NCBI RefSeq assembly: GCF_003311635.1
Contig: NZ_QEXL01000001.1
Location: 236,900-300,899 of the forward strand
Direction of reading: 5' to 3'
Source of the DNA: Novacetimonas cocois
GTDB lineage: Bacteria; Pseudomonadota; Alphaproteobacteria; Acetobacterales; Acetobacteraceae
Length of the DNA stretch: 64,000 nt
The translations under genes were made by a program, and so were the position numbers. The notes under the pieces were generated by a model that did no database searches, was not told where the DNA came from, and saw only the letters and a program-made list of their open reading frames with translations. Within the stretch, counting starts at the first letter, position 1. Each line of letters begins with the position of its first letter. Shown here piece after piece: positions 1 through 9,113 of the stretch.

Positions 1-91
1 GTCATGGGTCAGCTGGAAATGGGGCAGGGGAACGGGTTGGCGACAGCCTGCCCCGGCGCATTGCGCAGGGGACAGGAAACGCCAGCGCCGG
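1..91. other. window edge, no gene recognised
   Basis: These 91 bases lie downstream of the minus-strand DUF4142 gene. I see no coding signal I can support and no clear terminator. They may hold the end of a feature that begins outside the window. Confidence 0.4.
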
Positions 92-643
92 TCAGTGGGT
101 CGCGGTCGGCTTTTTCGCACCCAGCTTGAGCGCTGCGTTCAGGTGCGCCTGCGTCGCGTCCGCCGTGGCGGAGGCATAGGCCTTCAGGTCGGGATCGGAC
201 GCGGACTCCGCCTCGTTCTGGAACATGGCGAGCGCGTCGCTGTGGGCCTGCGCCTCGATATCGAGGTAGTCGCGGTCGAACTTGTGACCCTTTTCGGTCT
301 TCAGCCGGTCGATGATCTGCTGTTCATCGGTGCTCATGTCCTTGTTCAGTTCAAGACCATGCTGCAGGGCCATGGCGGACAGCTTGTTCTGGTTTTCGGT
401 ATGTTGCTTGACCAGGTCGGCGGCCATGTCCTTTACCTTGCCGCGCTTCGCCTGGGTCGTGGCGAGCTGCGAAATCTCGATTTCGAACGTGTTCACCTCG
501 GTGGCGTTCTCGGCAAAGGTCGTGTCCGAATCAGTGAAAGGCGGCGGTGCCGGGGGGGCTGCGGTTTTCGGGGCACGTGCAAAGGAAGTGACAGGCAGCA
601 CTGCGACCGAAGCGCAGAGAAACCAGGCAGCGTATTTTTTCAT
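92..643 (-). CDS. DUF4142 family exported protein
   Basis: A 183-residue protein. A basic N-terminus and a hydrophobic stretch (about residues 5-21) end near SFARA, which fits a Sec signal peptide. A Pro/Ala-rich linker follows, then a helical domain (about residues 37-175) rich in Gln, Lys and Glu with the pattern of DUF4142, a ferritin-like four-helix fold found in exported proteins. An AGGAAAC Shine-Dalgarno sequence sits just upstream of the ATG. The molecular function of DUF4142 is not established. It stands alone, with a gap of about 380 bp before the next gene. Confidence 0.8.
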   Translation of the reverse strand: MKKYAAWFLCASVAVLPVTSFARAPKTAAPPAPPPFTDSDTTFAENATEVNTFEIEISQLATTQAKRGKVKDMAADLVKQHTENQNKLSAMALQHGLELNKDMSTDEQQIIDRLKTEKGHKFDRDYLDIEAQAHSDALAMFQNEAESASDPDLKAYASATADATQAHLNAALKLGAKKPTATH

Positions 644-1026
644 GTATCAGTTTCCTAATGAGAAATATTCGGACGACCCGCTGAACGTGTGGGAAAGTCT
701 AGCAGTTTTGCCCCTGCCGACAAACCCGCATTAAAGGTTTTATCGGTATTTTCGTCATCTTCGCGATCATGGCAGACCCGGGCGCGGGGAAAGCGTGCGG
801 GGCCGGCGGCCCGCGCCGGGCGGGACATACATGGCGGGATGAACGGGATGGACAGGCCGGCGCGTGGACGCGACGATGCCCGCGCCTGCGACGGTCCCAT
901 GCAGGCGCGACATGGAACATGGCGTCGTGACCTGTATGGGCCATGCGTGGTTTATGGGTTACATGATCGCGCGATACGCGGATCCTTTCCTCCGTGCCCC
1001 CTGTATTCCCTGTCGTGGATGCCCCG
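644..1026. other. 383-bp intergenic region
   Basis: This gap separates the divergent DUF4142 and DUF423 genes and should hold both promoters. The part next to DUF4142 is AT-richer (650-760), as expected of a promoter for that gene. Open frames that cross it have shadow-type composition (Arg/Pro/Ala-rich) and no start signal. I see no RNA gene or repeat. Confidence 0.5.
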
Positions 1027-1404
1027 ATGCCGACTGTCATTCGCTTTTTACTGTCCCTTGCCGCCTTTGCCGCGCTGACTGGTGTGATCGCGGGCGCGTT
1101 TGTCGCGCATCTGCCGGACCATTTCTTTGGCGCGGGCGGGCGGGACATGGCGCGACAGGCCATACAGATGGAAATGTGGCACGCCCTGGCGCTGCTGGCG
1201 ATCGGGGTCATCATGATGCAGGTCGGCTGCCGGTGGCTGGTGTCGCTGGCGGGATGCACCATGGCGGCGGGGATGTGCATATTCTGCGGGGCGGTCTATT
1301 TCACGGCCTTTACCGGGGTGCATCTGGGCGCGGTGGCGCCCACCGGCGGCAGCCTGCTGATGCTGTCGTGGCTGCTGCTGGCGGTCGGGATCATCCGTTC
1401 ATGA
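1027..1404 (+). CDS. DUF423 (YgdD-like) small membrane protein
   Basis: A 125-residue integral membrane protein with about four hydrophobic helices. Family-like features are an early GAF motif after the first helix (GVIAGAFVAH) and QMEMWHALALL, which fits the YQTAxxYHxxHAL region of DUF423/YgdD proteins. The start at 1027 places the first helix at the N-terminus; an in-frame ATG at 994 would add 11 residues. The stop overlaps the next start (ATGA at 1401-1404), so the two genes are probably translationally coupled. Function unknown. Confidence 0.75.
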   Translation: MPTVIRFLLSLAAFAALTGVIAGAFVAHLPDHFFGAGGRDMARQAIQMEMWHALALLAIGVIMMQVGCRWLVSLAGCTMAAGMCIFCGAVYFTAFTGVHLGAVAPTGGSLLMLSWLLLAVGIIRS

Positions 1405-2390
1405 CCGGCGGTGAAGGCGCCCCACGCATGCCCGCAACGTCCGGCGCGGTGGCAGGGGACATGCCGGTTGCTGCGGCGTACCTTGCCGCGCCGGGGTTCG
1501 AGGCGCCGCTGGAACACGAACTGCATCGGCAGGGCGTGGATGTCGTCTGGCACGGTCGCCTTGCGCTGACGTCCGCACCGCCGGTGCGCAGCGCCTGGGC
1601 GCTGGAGACATGGACCGCGCCACGGATATGCGACGTGCCCTCCATCAAGGGGGCGGCGCGTGACCTGCGCGCGATACAGCGCAACTGGGCCGGGTATGCG
1701 CCGGACCTGCATCGCCGCTCCGCGCTGATTGCGCAGAACCTGCCCCCGCTGAGCGCACGGCCGCTGGTTTTTCCCTCCCTCCCGCCGCAGGGGCATCTCG
1801 GGGCATGGACGCTGCTGTCCGCCGACAGGATGCTGCTGTCGCCGCGCAAGACCTCGCCCTTCGTCAATGGGGAGGTCCATTTCGTGGAGGACCGGCAGGG
1901 GCCGCCATCGCGCGCCTATCTCAAGCTGTGGGAGGCCTTCACGCGTCTGGGGCGCTGGCCCGGGAAGGGGGAGACGTGCCTTGATCTTGGCGCTTCGCCG
2001 GGGGGATGGACGTGGGTGGCCGCGCGGTGCGGGGCGGAGGTGATCGCGGTGGATCGCGCCGATCTCGACCCGCGCGTCGCGGCGATGCCGGGGGTGAGCA
2101 CACGTCGCGAAAGCGCCTTCGGCCTTGATCCCGCGACGCTTCCGCCCGTGGACTGGCTGCTGTCGGACATCATCGCCTATCCCGCGCGCCTGCTGGGGCT
2201 GGCGCGGCGCTGGATCGAAAGCGGCCGGGCCGCGCGGATGGTCCTGACCATAAAGTTCCAGGGCGAAACCGACCATGACACGGCGGAGCAGTTCGCGGCC
2301 CTGCCGGGCGGCACGGTGCGGCATCTGTGGAACAACAAGCACGAACTGACATTCTTCTGGACGCGCGAAGGCACGCCGCAGGTCACATAG
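1401..2390 (+). CDS. RlmM-like 23S rRNA 2'-O-methyltransferase
   Basis: A 329-residue SAM-dependent methyltransferase of the FtsJ/RrmJ fold with an N-terminal extension, as in RlmM, which methylates the 2'-O of C2498 in 23S rRNA. The SAM-binding loop is DLGASPGGWTW (195-205). The K-D-K-E catalytic tetrad can be read: K175 in AYLKLWEA, D256 in LLSDII, K285 in LTIKFQ and E315 in NKHELTFF. The ATG at 1401 overlaps the stop of the DUF423 gene by four bases, which decides the start; the much longer upstream open frame is not needed. The substrate assignment is by family resemblance only. Confidence 0.8.
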   Translation: MTGGEGAPRMPATSGAVAGDMPVAAAYLAAPGFEAPLEHELHRQGVDVVWHGRLALTSAPPVRSAWALETWTAPRICDVPSIKGAARDLRAIQRNWAGYAPDLHRRSALIAQNLPPLSARPLVFPSLPPQGHLGAWTLLSADRMLLSPRKTSPFVNGEVHFVEDRQGPPSRAYLKLWEAFTRLGRWPGKGETCLDLGASPGGWTWVAARCGAEVIAVDRADLDPRVAAMPGVSTRRESAFGLDPATLPPVDWLLSDIIAYPARLLGLARRWIESGRAARMVLTIKFQGETDHDTAEQFAALPGGTVRHLWNNKHELTFFWTREGTPQVT

Positions 2391-2406
2391 GCGCCGCGCG
2401 GGCGGA

Positions 2407-2724
2407 TCAGGACGGGGGGGCGCGACGACGGCGCCAACGTTCGATCAGGTATTCGCCCGCATGGACGATCCCGATGGCGATCACGCAGCAGACAAGGGCG
2501 ACGGCCATGATGATGGTGCGTTCGCGATCGGTCTCGTCCGCCGCGCCCGTCAGGCGATAGACCATCAGCCACATGTCCGATCCTGCGATGCGGTCGACAA
2601 GGGCCGCGACCGTGGCGCTGTAGCGCAGGCTGGCCATCAGCAGGACCGTCAGCACCAGAACACAGCCTGTTTTCAGCAATGTGCGCGTCAGGGGAACACC
2701 GGAAGTTGCGTCGTCATTCTTCAT
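2407..2724 (-). CDS. small two-helix membrane protein
   Basis: A 105-residue protein. Hydrophobic segments at about residues 16-33 and 70-92 suggest two transmembrane helices, followed by a very basic tail (ERWRRRRAPPS). No family recognised. It is convergent with the RlmM-like gene (16-bp gap) and divergent from the thioredoxin-like gene. The overall pattern resembles the small inner-membrane proteins of acetic acid bacteria, but no function can be read from the sequence. Confidence 0.6.
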   Translation of the reverse strand: MKNDDATSGVPLTRTLLKTGCVLVLTVLLMASLRYSATVAALVDRIAGSDMWLMVYRLTGAADETDRERTIIMAVALVCCVIAIGIVHAGEYLIERWRRRRAPPS

Positions 2725-2797
2725 GCGGCTAGGCTACCTTGCTTTCGGGACCCCAGGGTGGGCAACCGGGAAAATGGCAGGATGGGGACAGGCTGGC

Positions 2798-3337
2798 ATG
2801 AATAATCCGTCGGGACGTGTGTCACGCGCCATCAGGCATACGGGCCTGCTGGCGGGCGCGGCGGTGGCAATGGTGTCATGGGTCACGCATCTGGCCCGGG
2901 CGGATACCCCGCCGCAGGTGGGCGACCTCAGGCCCACAGTCCCGGCGCAGCCTTACGGACCGGCCGCCGGGGCGCAGGACCAGATATCAAAGGCCTTTGA
3001 GGAGGCGCGGGCCACAGGGCGCAAGGTGCTGCTGGACTTTGGCGGGAACTGGTGTCCCGACTGCCGGATCCTGTCGGGCCTGATGGAGGATCCCGCCGTC
3101 GCCCCGTGGATCGCGCGGCATTTCGTGGTGGCGATGATCAATGTCGAACGCATGAATACCAATCTGGAGTTCCTGACGCAACGCGGCCTTCACATAGAGG
3201 CGGTGCCCACGGTCCTGATCCTGACGGCGCAGGGAAAACTGCTCAATGCCGACGGACTGACGGCGCTGGGGGATGCGCGTTCCATGTCCTCGCAGGCGGT
3301 AATCGACCTGCTGGCCAGCTGGGACGCGCGCACCTGA
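2798..3337 (+). CDS. exported thioredoxin-like protein (CPDC)
   Basis: A 179-residue protein with an N-terminal hydrophobic segment (about 14-34, ending HLARA), so it is probably periplasmic or membrane-anchored. A thioredoxin fold follows: VLLDFGGNWCPDCRIL carries the redox pair C86/C89 in a CPDC motif, and IEAVPTVLIL supplies the cis-proline. Likely a thiol-disulphide oxidoreductase; the partner is unknown. The start at 2798 was chosen because it places the signal segment directly at the N-terminus; an earlier in-frame start would overlap the divergent gene. Confidence 0.8.
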   Translation: MNNPSGRVSRAIRHTGLLAGAAVAMVSWVTHLARADTPPQVGDLRPTVPAQPYGPAAGAQDQISKAFEEARATGRKVLLDFGGNWCPDCRILSGLMEDPAVAPWIARHFVVAMINVERMNTNLEFLTQRGLHIEAVPTVLILTAQGKLLNADGLTALGDARSMSSQAVIDLLASWDART

Positions 3338-3358
3338 CGCGACGCAGGGGGCTTTTCC

Positions 3359-5047
3359 TTATTCCCCCGGCAGCGCGATGTTGAGGTAACGCGCGGCCTC
3401 GCGCACCGTTTCCTCCAGCGCGCCGGGCTGGAATGGGGAGGTCAGGCCCGCCTGGCGCACCAGGTCGGTAAAGGGGGCGGACCCGCCGCGTTCGCACAGG
3501 GCCACGTAATCGCGCAGCGCCCGGTCCTGATCGACGCGGCTGCGTTGCCAGAACTGCAGCGCGCAGCACAGCGCCAGCGCGTAATCGATGTAATAGAAGG
3601 GCGAGCGGTAGATATGCCCCTGCGCCTGCCACCGGCCACCGGCCGACGGATGGGCGATTCCACCATAATCGCGCCATGGCAGGTAACGACGCTCCATCTC
3701 GCGCCACAGTTCGTGGCGCTGGGCCGGGGTCATGTCCGGGTGGGCATAGATTTCATGCTGGAAATGATCCACGCACACGCCATAGGGCAGGAAGGAGAGC
3801 GAACCGATCAGGTGCATCTGCCGGTAACGTTCCGCCTCGCCCTGCGCGACCATCAGGTCCATGTGGGGCCATGTCAGGAATTCCAGCGCCATGGAATTGA
3901 TTTCCGCCGCATCCATCGTCGGCCACAACAGGTCCACCGCAGGCAGCCCGCGACTTTTCCAGTTCTGGTAGGCATGGCCCATTTCATGGGTGAACACGTT
4001 GATGTCGTGCTGCGTCCCGTTGAAATTGGCAAAGATGAAGGGCATCCCCACCGTGGGGAAGGAGGTGCAGAACCCGCCGCCCGCCTTGCCTTCGCGGTTC
4101 TGCAGGTCAAGGAACCCGCCTTCGCGCATCTGGCGGTAGAACGGACCCAGATCGCCGCCCATGCGGTCAAACATCACCTGCGCCTGCTGCACCAGCACGT
4201 CATGGCCGCCAATGGGGCGTGGATTTCCCATGGGGTCAATCAGCGGCTCGTCCCATGAATACAGGCATTCCCACCCCATCGTGGCGCGGCGGCGTTCAAG
4301 GATGCGCTGCACCAGCGGGACGACATGCGTGCGGACTTCCTCGCGAAAGCGGGCGACATCCTGCGGGCCGTAATCCACCCGCCGCATCCGGCGATAGGCC
4401 AGCGCGGTATAGGCGTCATAGCCAAGGGCGGTGGCCATGTCGGCGCGGACATGCACCAGACGGTCGAACAGCGTGTCGAGCTGCGTCCCGTTCGTGGCGA
4501 AGAATTCCCATCGCACCCGCTCCGCCTGTTCGCGGGTGGCGCGGTCAGTGCTTTCGGCATAGGGGGCAAGGCCGGACAGGTTGACGGTTTCCCCCCCGAT
4601 CGACAGCCGGGCAGAGGCGATCAGCGCGGTATATTCCCCGCTCAGCCGGGCTTCCTCCTCCAGCGCGTCGGCGATTCGCGAATCAAATGTCGTGATGTCC
4701 GTCCGCCACAGCTCCAGCGTATGTGGACTGAGCGCGGCGCCCACGGCCTGCTGGTCCGGATCATCAAGCAGCCGCCGCTTGATCGCGACCTCGAACGCCG
4801 TGACATAGGGCGTCAGGGAATCCGCGTAATCACGTTCCCCCTTATTGGCGGCGGAAGTCGTATCCTGCGAAAAACGCAGGTCCGTCATCGCGGACCAGCT
4901 TTCGTAATCCCGCCGGATCGTATCGAACAGCGTCAGCGCGTCGGCGCGCCGGTCCTGATCTAGAAGGGTGGAAACCTGTCCGAATCTGAGGGCAAGCCTT
5001 TCCCTGGTCGGGCGGGGGAAATCAAGTTCGCTGAATCGTAATGCCAT
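3359..5047 (-). CDS. M3 family oligoendopeptidase
   Basis: A 562-residue zinc metallopeptidase of family M3 (oligoendopeptidase F-like, non-PepF branch). The zinc site HEMGH is at 354-358 (FTHEMGHAYQ), and the third ligand is probably E382 in DAAEINSMALEF. Length and the long helical N-terminal half are normal for the family. No signal peptide is seen, so it should degrade short peptides in the cytoplasm. It is followed on the same strand by an OPT transporter gene about 115 bp upstream, which suggests linked peptide uptake and breakdown. Confidence 0.9.
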   Translation of the reverse strand: MALRFSELDFPRPTRERLALRFGQVSTLLDQDRRADALTLFDTIRRDYESWSAMTDLRFSQDTTSAANKGERDYADSLTPYVTAFEVAIKRRLLDDPDQQAVGAALSPHTLELWRTDITTFDSRIADALEEEARLSGEYTALIASARLSIGGETVNLSGLAPYAESTDRATREQAERVRWEFFATNGTQLDTLFDRLVHVRADMATALGYDAYTALAYRRMRRVDYGPQDVARFREEVRTHVVPLVQRILERRRATMGWECLYSWDEPLIDPMGNPRPIGGHDVLVQQAQVMFDRMGGDLGPFYRQMREGGFLDLQNREGKAGGGFCTSFPTVGMPFIFANFNGTQHDINVFTHEMGHAYQNWKSRGLPAVDLLWPTMDAAEINSMALEFLTWPHMDLMVAQGEAERYRQMHLIGSLSFLPYGVCVDHFQHEIYAHPDMTPAQRHELWREMERRYLPWRDYGGIAHPSAGGRWQAQGHIYRSPFYYIDYALALCCALQFWQRSRVDQDRALRDYVALCERGGSAPFTDLVRQAGLTSPFQPGALEETVREAARYLNIALPGE

Positions 5048-5161
5048 GCCCTGATGCTGCCATCATAAGACGTCGAGGTCTATCGCCCGGAATCGGACGA
5101 ATGCTGCGTCCCGACCGTCGCCATCCGGAGCACAGATGGCGGCGCAGGGCGAGTCGGCTAC

Positions 5162-7099
5162 CTATCGCGCACGCAGGACATAGCGGATAAACCACACGCA
5201 CATCCCTGCGAAAACCACCGCGCCGGCCATTCCCGGCACGATGGGGGGAACGCCCGCTGGCAGGATCGACAGCGCGCTGTCCCGCCCGGCGAATCCCGCG
5301 ACAGCCGACAGCGCGACTCCCATCAGGCTTTCACCCACGATCAGCCCGGACGCCAGCATCGTGCCAACCTGCGAGGACCCGGTGGCGGAGGGGACGCGGC
5401 GTCGGTTGCATATCCATCCCACCAGCGCGCCCACCGCCAGGGTGACGGTCACGGCCGGCGGCAGGTAGATGCCGATCCCCACCGCCAGCGGCGGCAGCGA
5501 ACGGCCCCGGCGGCGCAGCAGCAGGTCGGTCGCGATGGTCACGACGGCAAGCACCCCGCCAATGGCAAGCATGTTCCAGTCCAGCTGATGGAGGAAGATG
5601 CCCGATGCGATCATCATCAGCAGTGCGGGCTGCGGGGCTGCCAGCGCGCGTGTCGGGTCCATGCCCGGATGCGGCAGGTACCCGACAAAGCCATAGGTCT
5701 GGTAAAGGATGTTCAGCACCGGCGGGATCACCAGCGCGCCGGTCGCGCATCCGATCAGCAGCGCGACCTGCTGGCGCCATGGCGTGGCGCCCACCAGCTG
5801 TCCTGTCTTGAGGTCCTGCAGGTTGTCGTTGGAAATCGCGGCGGACGCGATCAGCGCCGACAGGATGTACAGGCAGAACGCGATGCCGCCATGTTCGCCA
5901 ACCGATGCGGGAAACAGTCCCAGCGCGCGCATGCCGATGAAGAGCGAGGCGATGAGGATCACCGCCACGATGGCGATGCCCGAAATGGGGGAGGAGGAGG
6001 ACCCCACGATTCCCGCCATGTATCCACACGTCGCCGCCACGAGGAAGCCGATCAGCATGCAGCAGGCCATTCCCGTCAGCGCCAGCCCGATGGTTCCCGC
6101 GGTCACGCCGCCAAACGGCGCAAGGAAGGCGATGAACATGCCCGTCAGGACGATGCTGATCCCCGCCGCCAGCAGCCCCACCTGCCGCAAGGGCAGGTCG
6201 CCGCCGTCATCGTGCCTGCCGCCGGCAGGCGCCGCGCGCAGGCTGGCGCGGATGCCGCCGATGATCGGTCCCATCATGCATCCCAGCGTCCAGATGGAGG
6301 CGATGGCAATCATGCCCGCCCCGATGAAGCGCACGTCATGCATCCATACGCTGGTGGCGTGCGCGTCAGGGCCAAGGTTCGCGGGGTTCGCCTCATGTGC
6401 CGTCAGGAACGGCACGAAGCCCCCCCACGCCAGCACCGCGCCCAGCAGCATCGCAAGCCCGCCCTCGATTCCCACCAGATAGCCCGCGCCCAGCATCGCC
6501 AGCGAAAAGCCGCATGATCCGCGAAAGATCGCATGTCCCCATGACAGCGTCACGGATGCCTCGTCCGCCAGCAGCCGCAGCCCCCCGGATACGAAGGTGA
6601 CGACCGCCGCGATCACGCCCCCGCCCGTCAACGCCCGCAGGGCCACGGGACTGGTGTCCTTTTCCCCGGCCTTGAGGATTTCGGCCGCCGCTACCCCCTC
6701 GGGATAGGGCAGGGCGCTTTCCGTCACCATGGCGCGGCGCAGGGGAATGGTGAACAGCACCCCCGTCATGCCGCCCGCAGCCGACAGGAGGGCGGTTTCG
6801 ATGAACGGAAAATGCTGCCAGTAGCCGACCATGATCAGCGCGGGGAGGGAGGCGAACACGCATGACAGCGTCCCCGCGGCGGAGGCCTGCGTCTGGACGA
6901 TGTTGTTTTCAAGGATGCTGGAACCGCCCATCGCGCGCAGGACCGCCATCGAAATGACGGCGGCGGGAATGGAGGACGCGACGGTCAGCCCCACCTTCAG
7001 CCCGAGATAGATGTTCGATGCGGTAAAGACGAGGGTGATGAGCGCCCCGAGGATGATGCCGCGCAGCGACAGTTCCCGGGCTCTGCGCGTCGCGTTCAT
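5162..7099 (-). CDS. OPT family oligopeptide transporter
   Basis: A 645-residue polytopic membrane protein with some 15 hydrophobic stretches. N-terminal sequences such as LTVASSIPAAVISMAVLR and NIVQTQASAAG, and later SSSPISGIAIVAVI, are typical of prokaryotic OPT (oligopeptide transporter) proteins. These are proton-coupled importers of small peptides or metal chelates. The M3 peptidase gene lies downstream on the same strand. The true substrate cannot be read from the sequence. Confidence 0.88.
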   Translation of the reverse strand: MNATRRARELSLRGIILGALITLVFTASNIYLGLKVGLTVASSIPAAVISMAVLRAMGGSSILENNIVQTQASAAGTLSCVFASLPALIMVGYWQHFPFIETALLSAAGGMTGVLFTIPLRRAMVTESALPYPEGVAAAEILKAGEKDTSPVALRALTGGGVIAAVVTFVSGGLRLLADEASVTLSWGHAIFRGSCGFSLAMLGAGYLVGIEGGLAMLLGAVLAWGGFVPFLTAHEANPANLGPDAHATSVWMHDVRFIGAGMIAIASIWTLGCMMGPIIGGIRASLRAAPAGGRHDDGGDLPLRQVGLLAAGISIVLTGMFIAFLAPFGGVTAGTIGLALTGMACCMLIGFLVAATCGYMAGIVGSSSSPISGIAIVAVILIASLFIGMRALGLFPASVGEHGGIAFCLYILSALIASAAISNDNLQDLKTGQLVGATPWRQQVALLIGCATGALVIPPVLNILYQTYGFVGYLPHPGMDPTRALAAPQPALLMMIASGIFLHQLDWNMLAIGGVLAVVTIATDLLLRRRGRSLPPLAVGIGIYLPPAVTVTLAVGALVGWICNRRRVPSATGSSQVGTMLASGLIVGESLMGVALSAVAGFAGRDSALSILPAGVPPIVPGMAGAVVFAGMCVWFIRYVLRAR

Positions 7100-7225
7100 G
7101 CGGATGGCTGGCCTGCTTGCTGTGGAAGGGGGATATCCGTCATGCCATGCCCGGACGGGAAGGCACGCAGCCCCGCCGCGCGATGCGGGCGGCGGGGGCG
7201 TATCTGTCGGGGCGGCAACGGGGGA

Positions 7226-7819
7226 TCAGAGCTTGTGGAACGTGGGCATCACGAGATGCGCGCGGTTGAAGTCAAGCTGCGCCTGCGTCAGCTGGAAGCC
7301 GATTTCGATATGGTACTGGTCGCTGTGGATGCGCCGTGAAATCGGCAGCGTGATGGGAATGTTGCGCGTGCTGGTGATTTTCTGAAGCTCGCCCCCGTCG
7401 AATTCGATGTGGGCGATGAATTCCTTCTTGCTCTTGATTTCGCCGTTATAGACCACCGCCACGAAATACGGGATGTTGACGAAATTGACCTTCGACGCCG
7501 GACCGCGCACGACATGCAGGCCGACCTGCATGTTGGTGACGACCGTCCTGTGGGCCCCGTCCGCGCATGAGCCGACGACTTCGCGCAGGGCGGAGCGCAC
7601 CACGAGGTGCGACAGGTCATGCTCGCTGCCGGTGTACTGATAGTAATCAGCCGCCTCGCCAGGAATCTCCACGACAGGGCAGGCCGGGGCGAAGGCGATC
7701 GAATCCGACTGGGTCTGGCAACCGCTCGCCAGAAGCGGAAGGGCGAGCAGGGCGGCCGCGCGCGTGAAGGTGGCTGAACGGAACGAAAGAAACACGCGGG
7801 AAAGGGAATGGGGAATCAT
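7226..7819 (-). CDS. putative lipoprotein, unknown function
   Basis: A 197-residue protein. A basic N-terminus and a hydrophobic core (AAALLALPLLASGC) end in a lipobox with the lipidated cysteine at C34. The mature part contains an even, beta-rich sequence without motifs I recognise. It looks like a conserved acetic-acid-bacterial lipoprotein. The gene stands alone between the OPT transporter and ispH, and the ispH start lies about 275 bp away in divergent orientation. Confidence 0.7.
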   Translation of the reverse strand: MIPHSLSRVFLSFRSATFTRAAALLALPLLASGCQTQSDSIAFAPACPVVEIPGEAADYYQYTGSEHDLSHLVVRSALREVVGSCADGAHRTVVTNMQVGLHVVRGPASKVNFVNIPYFVAVVYNGEIKSKKEFIAHIEFDGGELQKITSTRNIPITLPISRRIHSDQYHIEIGFQLTQAQLDFNRAHLVMPTFHKL

Positions 7820-8093
7820 GCGGGGGTCCGGGCTTTCGTACTCGACATGGAATGACTGGATAATGGCGGTTGAAAGGGGCGAAAGGCAATCGGGTAACCA
7901 GAAGAAGGATATGTGGATGCCCCGTCATGGCGGGGAGGACATATATAGGAGAATAGGCTAGAATGAACGGGAAATGGCTTGCGCCATCGCCATGCTTTGC
8001 GTAGGGCCGGATCATTGCATCGGGATGCGGGACCGGACTTCAGCAGATCATGGCCCGTATCCTATACCGCCCGCCGGATGTTTGGGGAACACC

Positions 8094-9095
8094 ATGCCCG
8101 ACCAGATGATTCAGACACCAGATGCCCTCGCCCCCGTTGACGCATCGCCCCGCCTGCTCAAGGTCCTGCTCGCGGGGCCACGCGGCTTCTGCGCGGGGGT
8201 CGATCGCGCGATCCGCGTGGTTGAAGAGGCGATCCGCCGTTATGGCGCGCCCGTCTATGTGCGTCATGAAATCGTCCACAACCGCACGGTCGTGGAGGCG
8301 CTGGAGGCGCAGGGCGCGATTTTCGTGGAAGAGCTGGACGAGGTTCCGTCGGACGGACACGTGGTCTTTTCCGCCCATGGCGTGCCCAAGACCGTCCCGG
8401 CGGAAGCCATGCGCCGCAACCTGCTGTATCTGGATGCGACCTGCCCCCTCGTCTCCAAGGTGCACCGGGAGGCGGAACGCCATTTTGCCGATGGTGGCCC
8501 TGAAAGCCGCCATATCCTGATGATCGGCCATGCCGGCCATCCGGAGGTCGTCGGCACGATGGGGCAGCTGCCCGCCGGGGCGGTCACCCTGATCAACGAC
8601 GCGGAAGAGGCCCGCACGGTACAGCCGGCCGATCCCACGCGCCTTGCCTTCATCACCCAGACGACGCTGTCGGTCGATGACACGGCGGAAATCGTCGATA
8701 TCCTGCGCGACCGCTTCCCCCTGATCGAGGGGCCGAAGCGCGAGGACATCTGCTATGCCACCACAAACCGGCAGGAAGCGGTCAAGGCGATCGCGCCGGG
8801 ATGTGACCTGGTGATCGTGATCGGATCGCCCAACTCCTCCAACTCCCAGCGGCTGCGGGAAGTGGCCGAACGCAGTGGCGCGCCGCGCGCCCTGCTGGTG
8901 CCGCGCCTCAACGCGCTGGACTGGTCGGTGCTGGACGGGGTGGAAACGCTGGGCATCACGGCCGGGGCGTCCGCGCCTGAATCGCTGGTGCAGGAAATGG
9001 TCGCGGCCCTTGCCAAGCGCTTCACGCTTGAAATCGAGGAACGTACGGTCAAGGAAGAAAACGTGACCTTCCGCCTGCCTGCGCCGCTCGGCTGA
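8094..9095 (+). CDS. ispH: IspH, HMBPP reductase (LytB)
   Basis: A 333-residue 4-hydroxy-3-methylbut-2-enyl diphosphate reductase, the last step of the MEP isoprenoid pathway. The three cluster cysteines are C33 ([13 protein letters not shown]), C117 (DATCPLVSK) and C220 ([10 protein letters not shown]), and the catalytic glutamate is E151 in [11 protein letters not shown]. The ATG at 8094 follows GGGGAA at a good distance; a longer frame from 7974 adds only non-homologous residues. thrB and rnhA follow closely in an ispH-thrB-rnhA order common in alphaproteobacteria. The [4Fe-4S] enzyme depends on Fe-S assembly such as the SUF system at 50 kb. Confidence 0.97.
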   Translation: MPDQMIQTPDALAPVDASPRLLKVLLAGPRGFCAGVDRAIRVVEEAIRRYGAPVYVRHEIVHNRTVVEALEAQGAIFVEELDEVPSDGHVVFSAHGVPKTVPAEAMRRNLLYLDATCPLVSKVHREAERHFADGGPESRHILMIGHAGHPEVVGTMGQLPAGAVTLINDAEEARTVQPADPTRLAFITQTTLSVDDTAEIVDILRDRFPLIEGPKREDICYATTNRQEAVKAIAPGCDLVIVIGSPNSSNSQRLREVAERSGAPRALLVPRLNALDWSVLDGVETLGITAGASAPESLVQEMVAALAKRFTLEIEERTVKEENVTFRLPAPLG

Positions 9096-9113
9096 TTTTT
9101 CGCAGCCGATACG

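Noticed and set aside
864-1400. Long N-terminal extension of the RlmM-like frame
   Set aside because: It overlaps the DUF423 gene and has no homology to the family. The ATGA junction at 1401 gives a better start.
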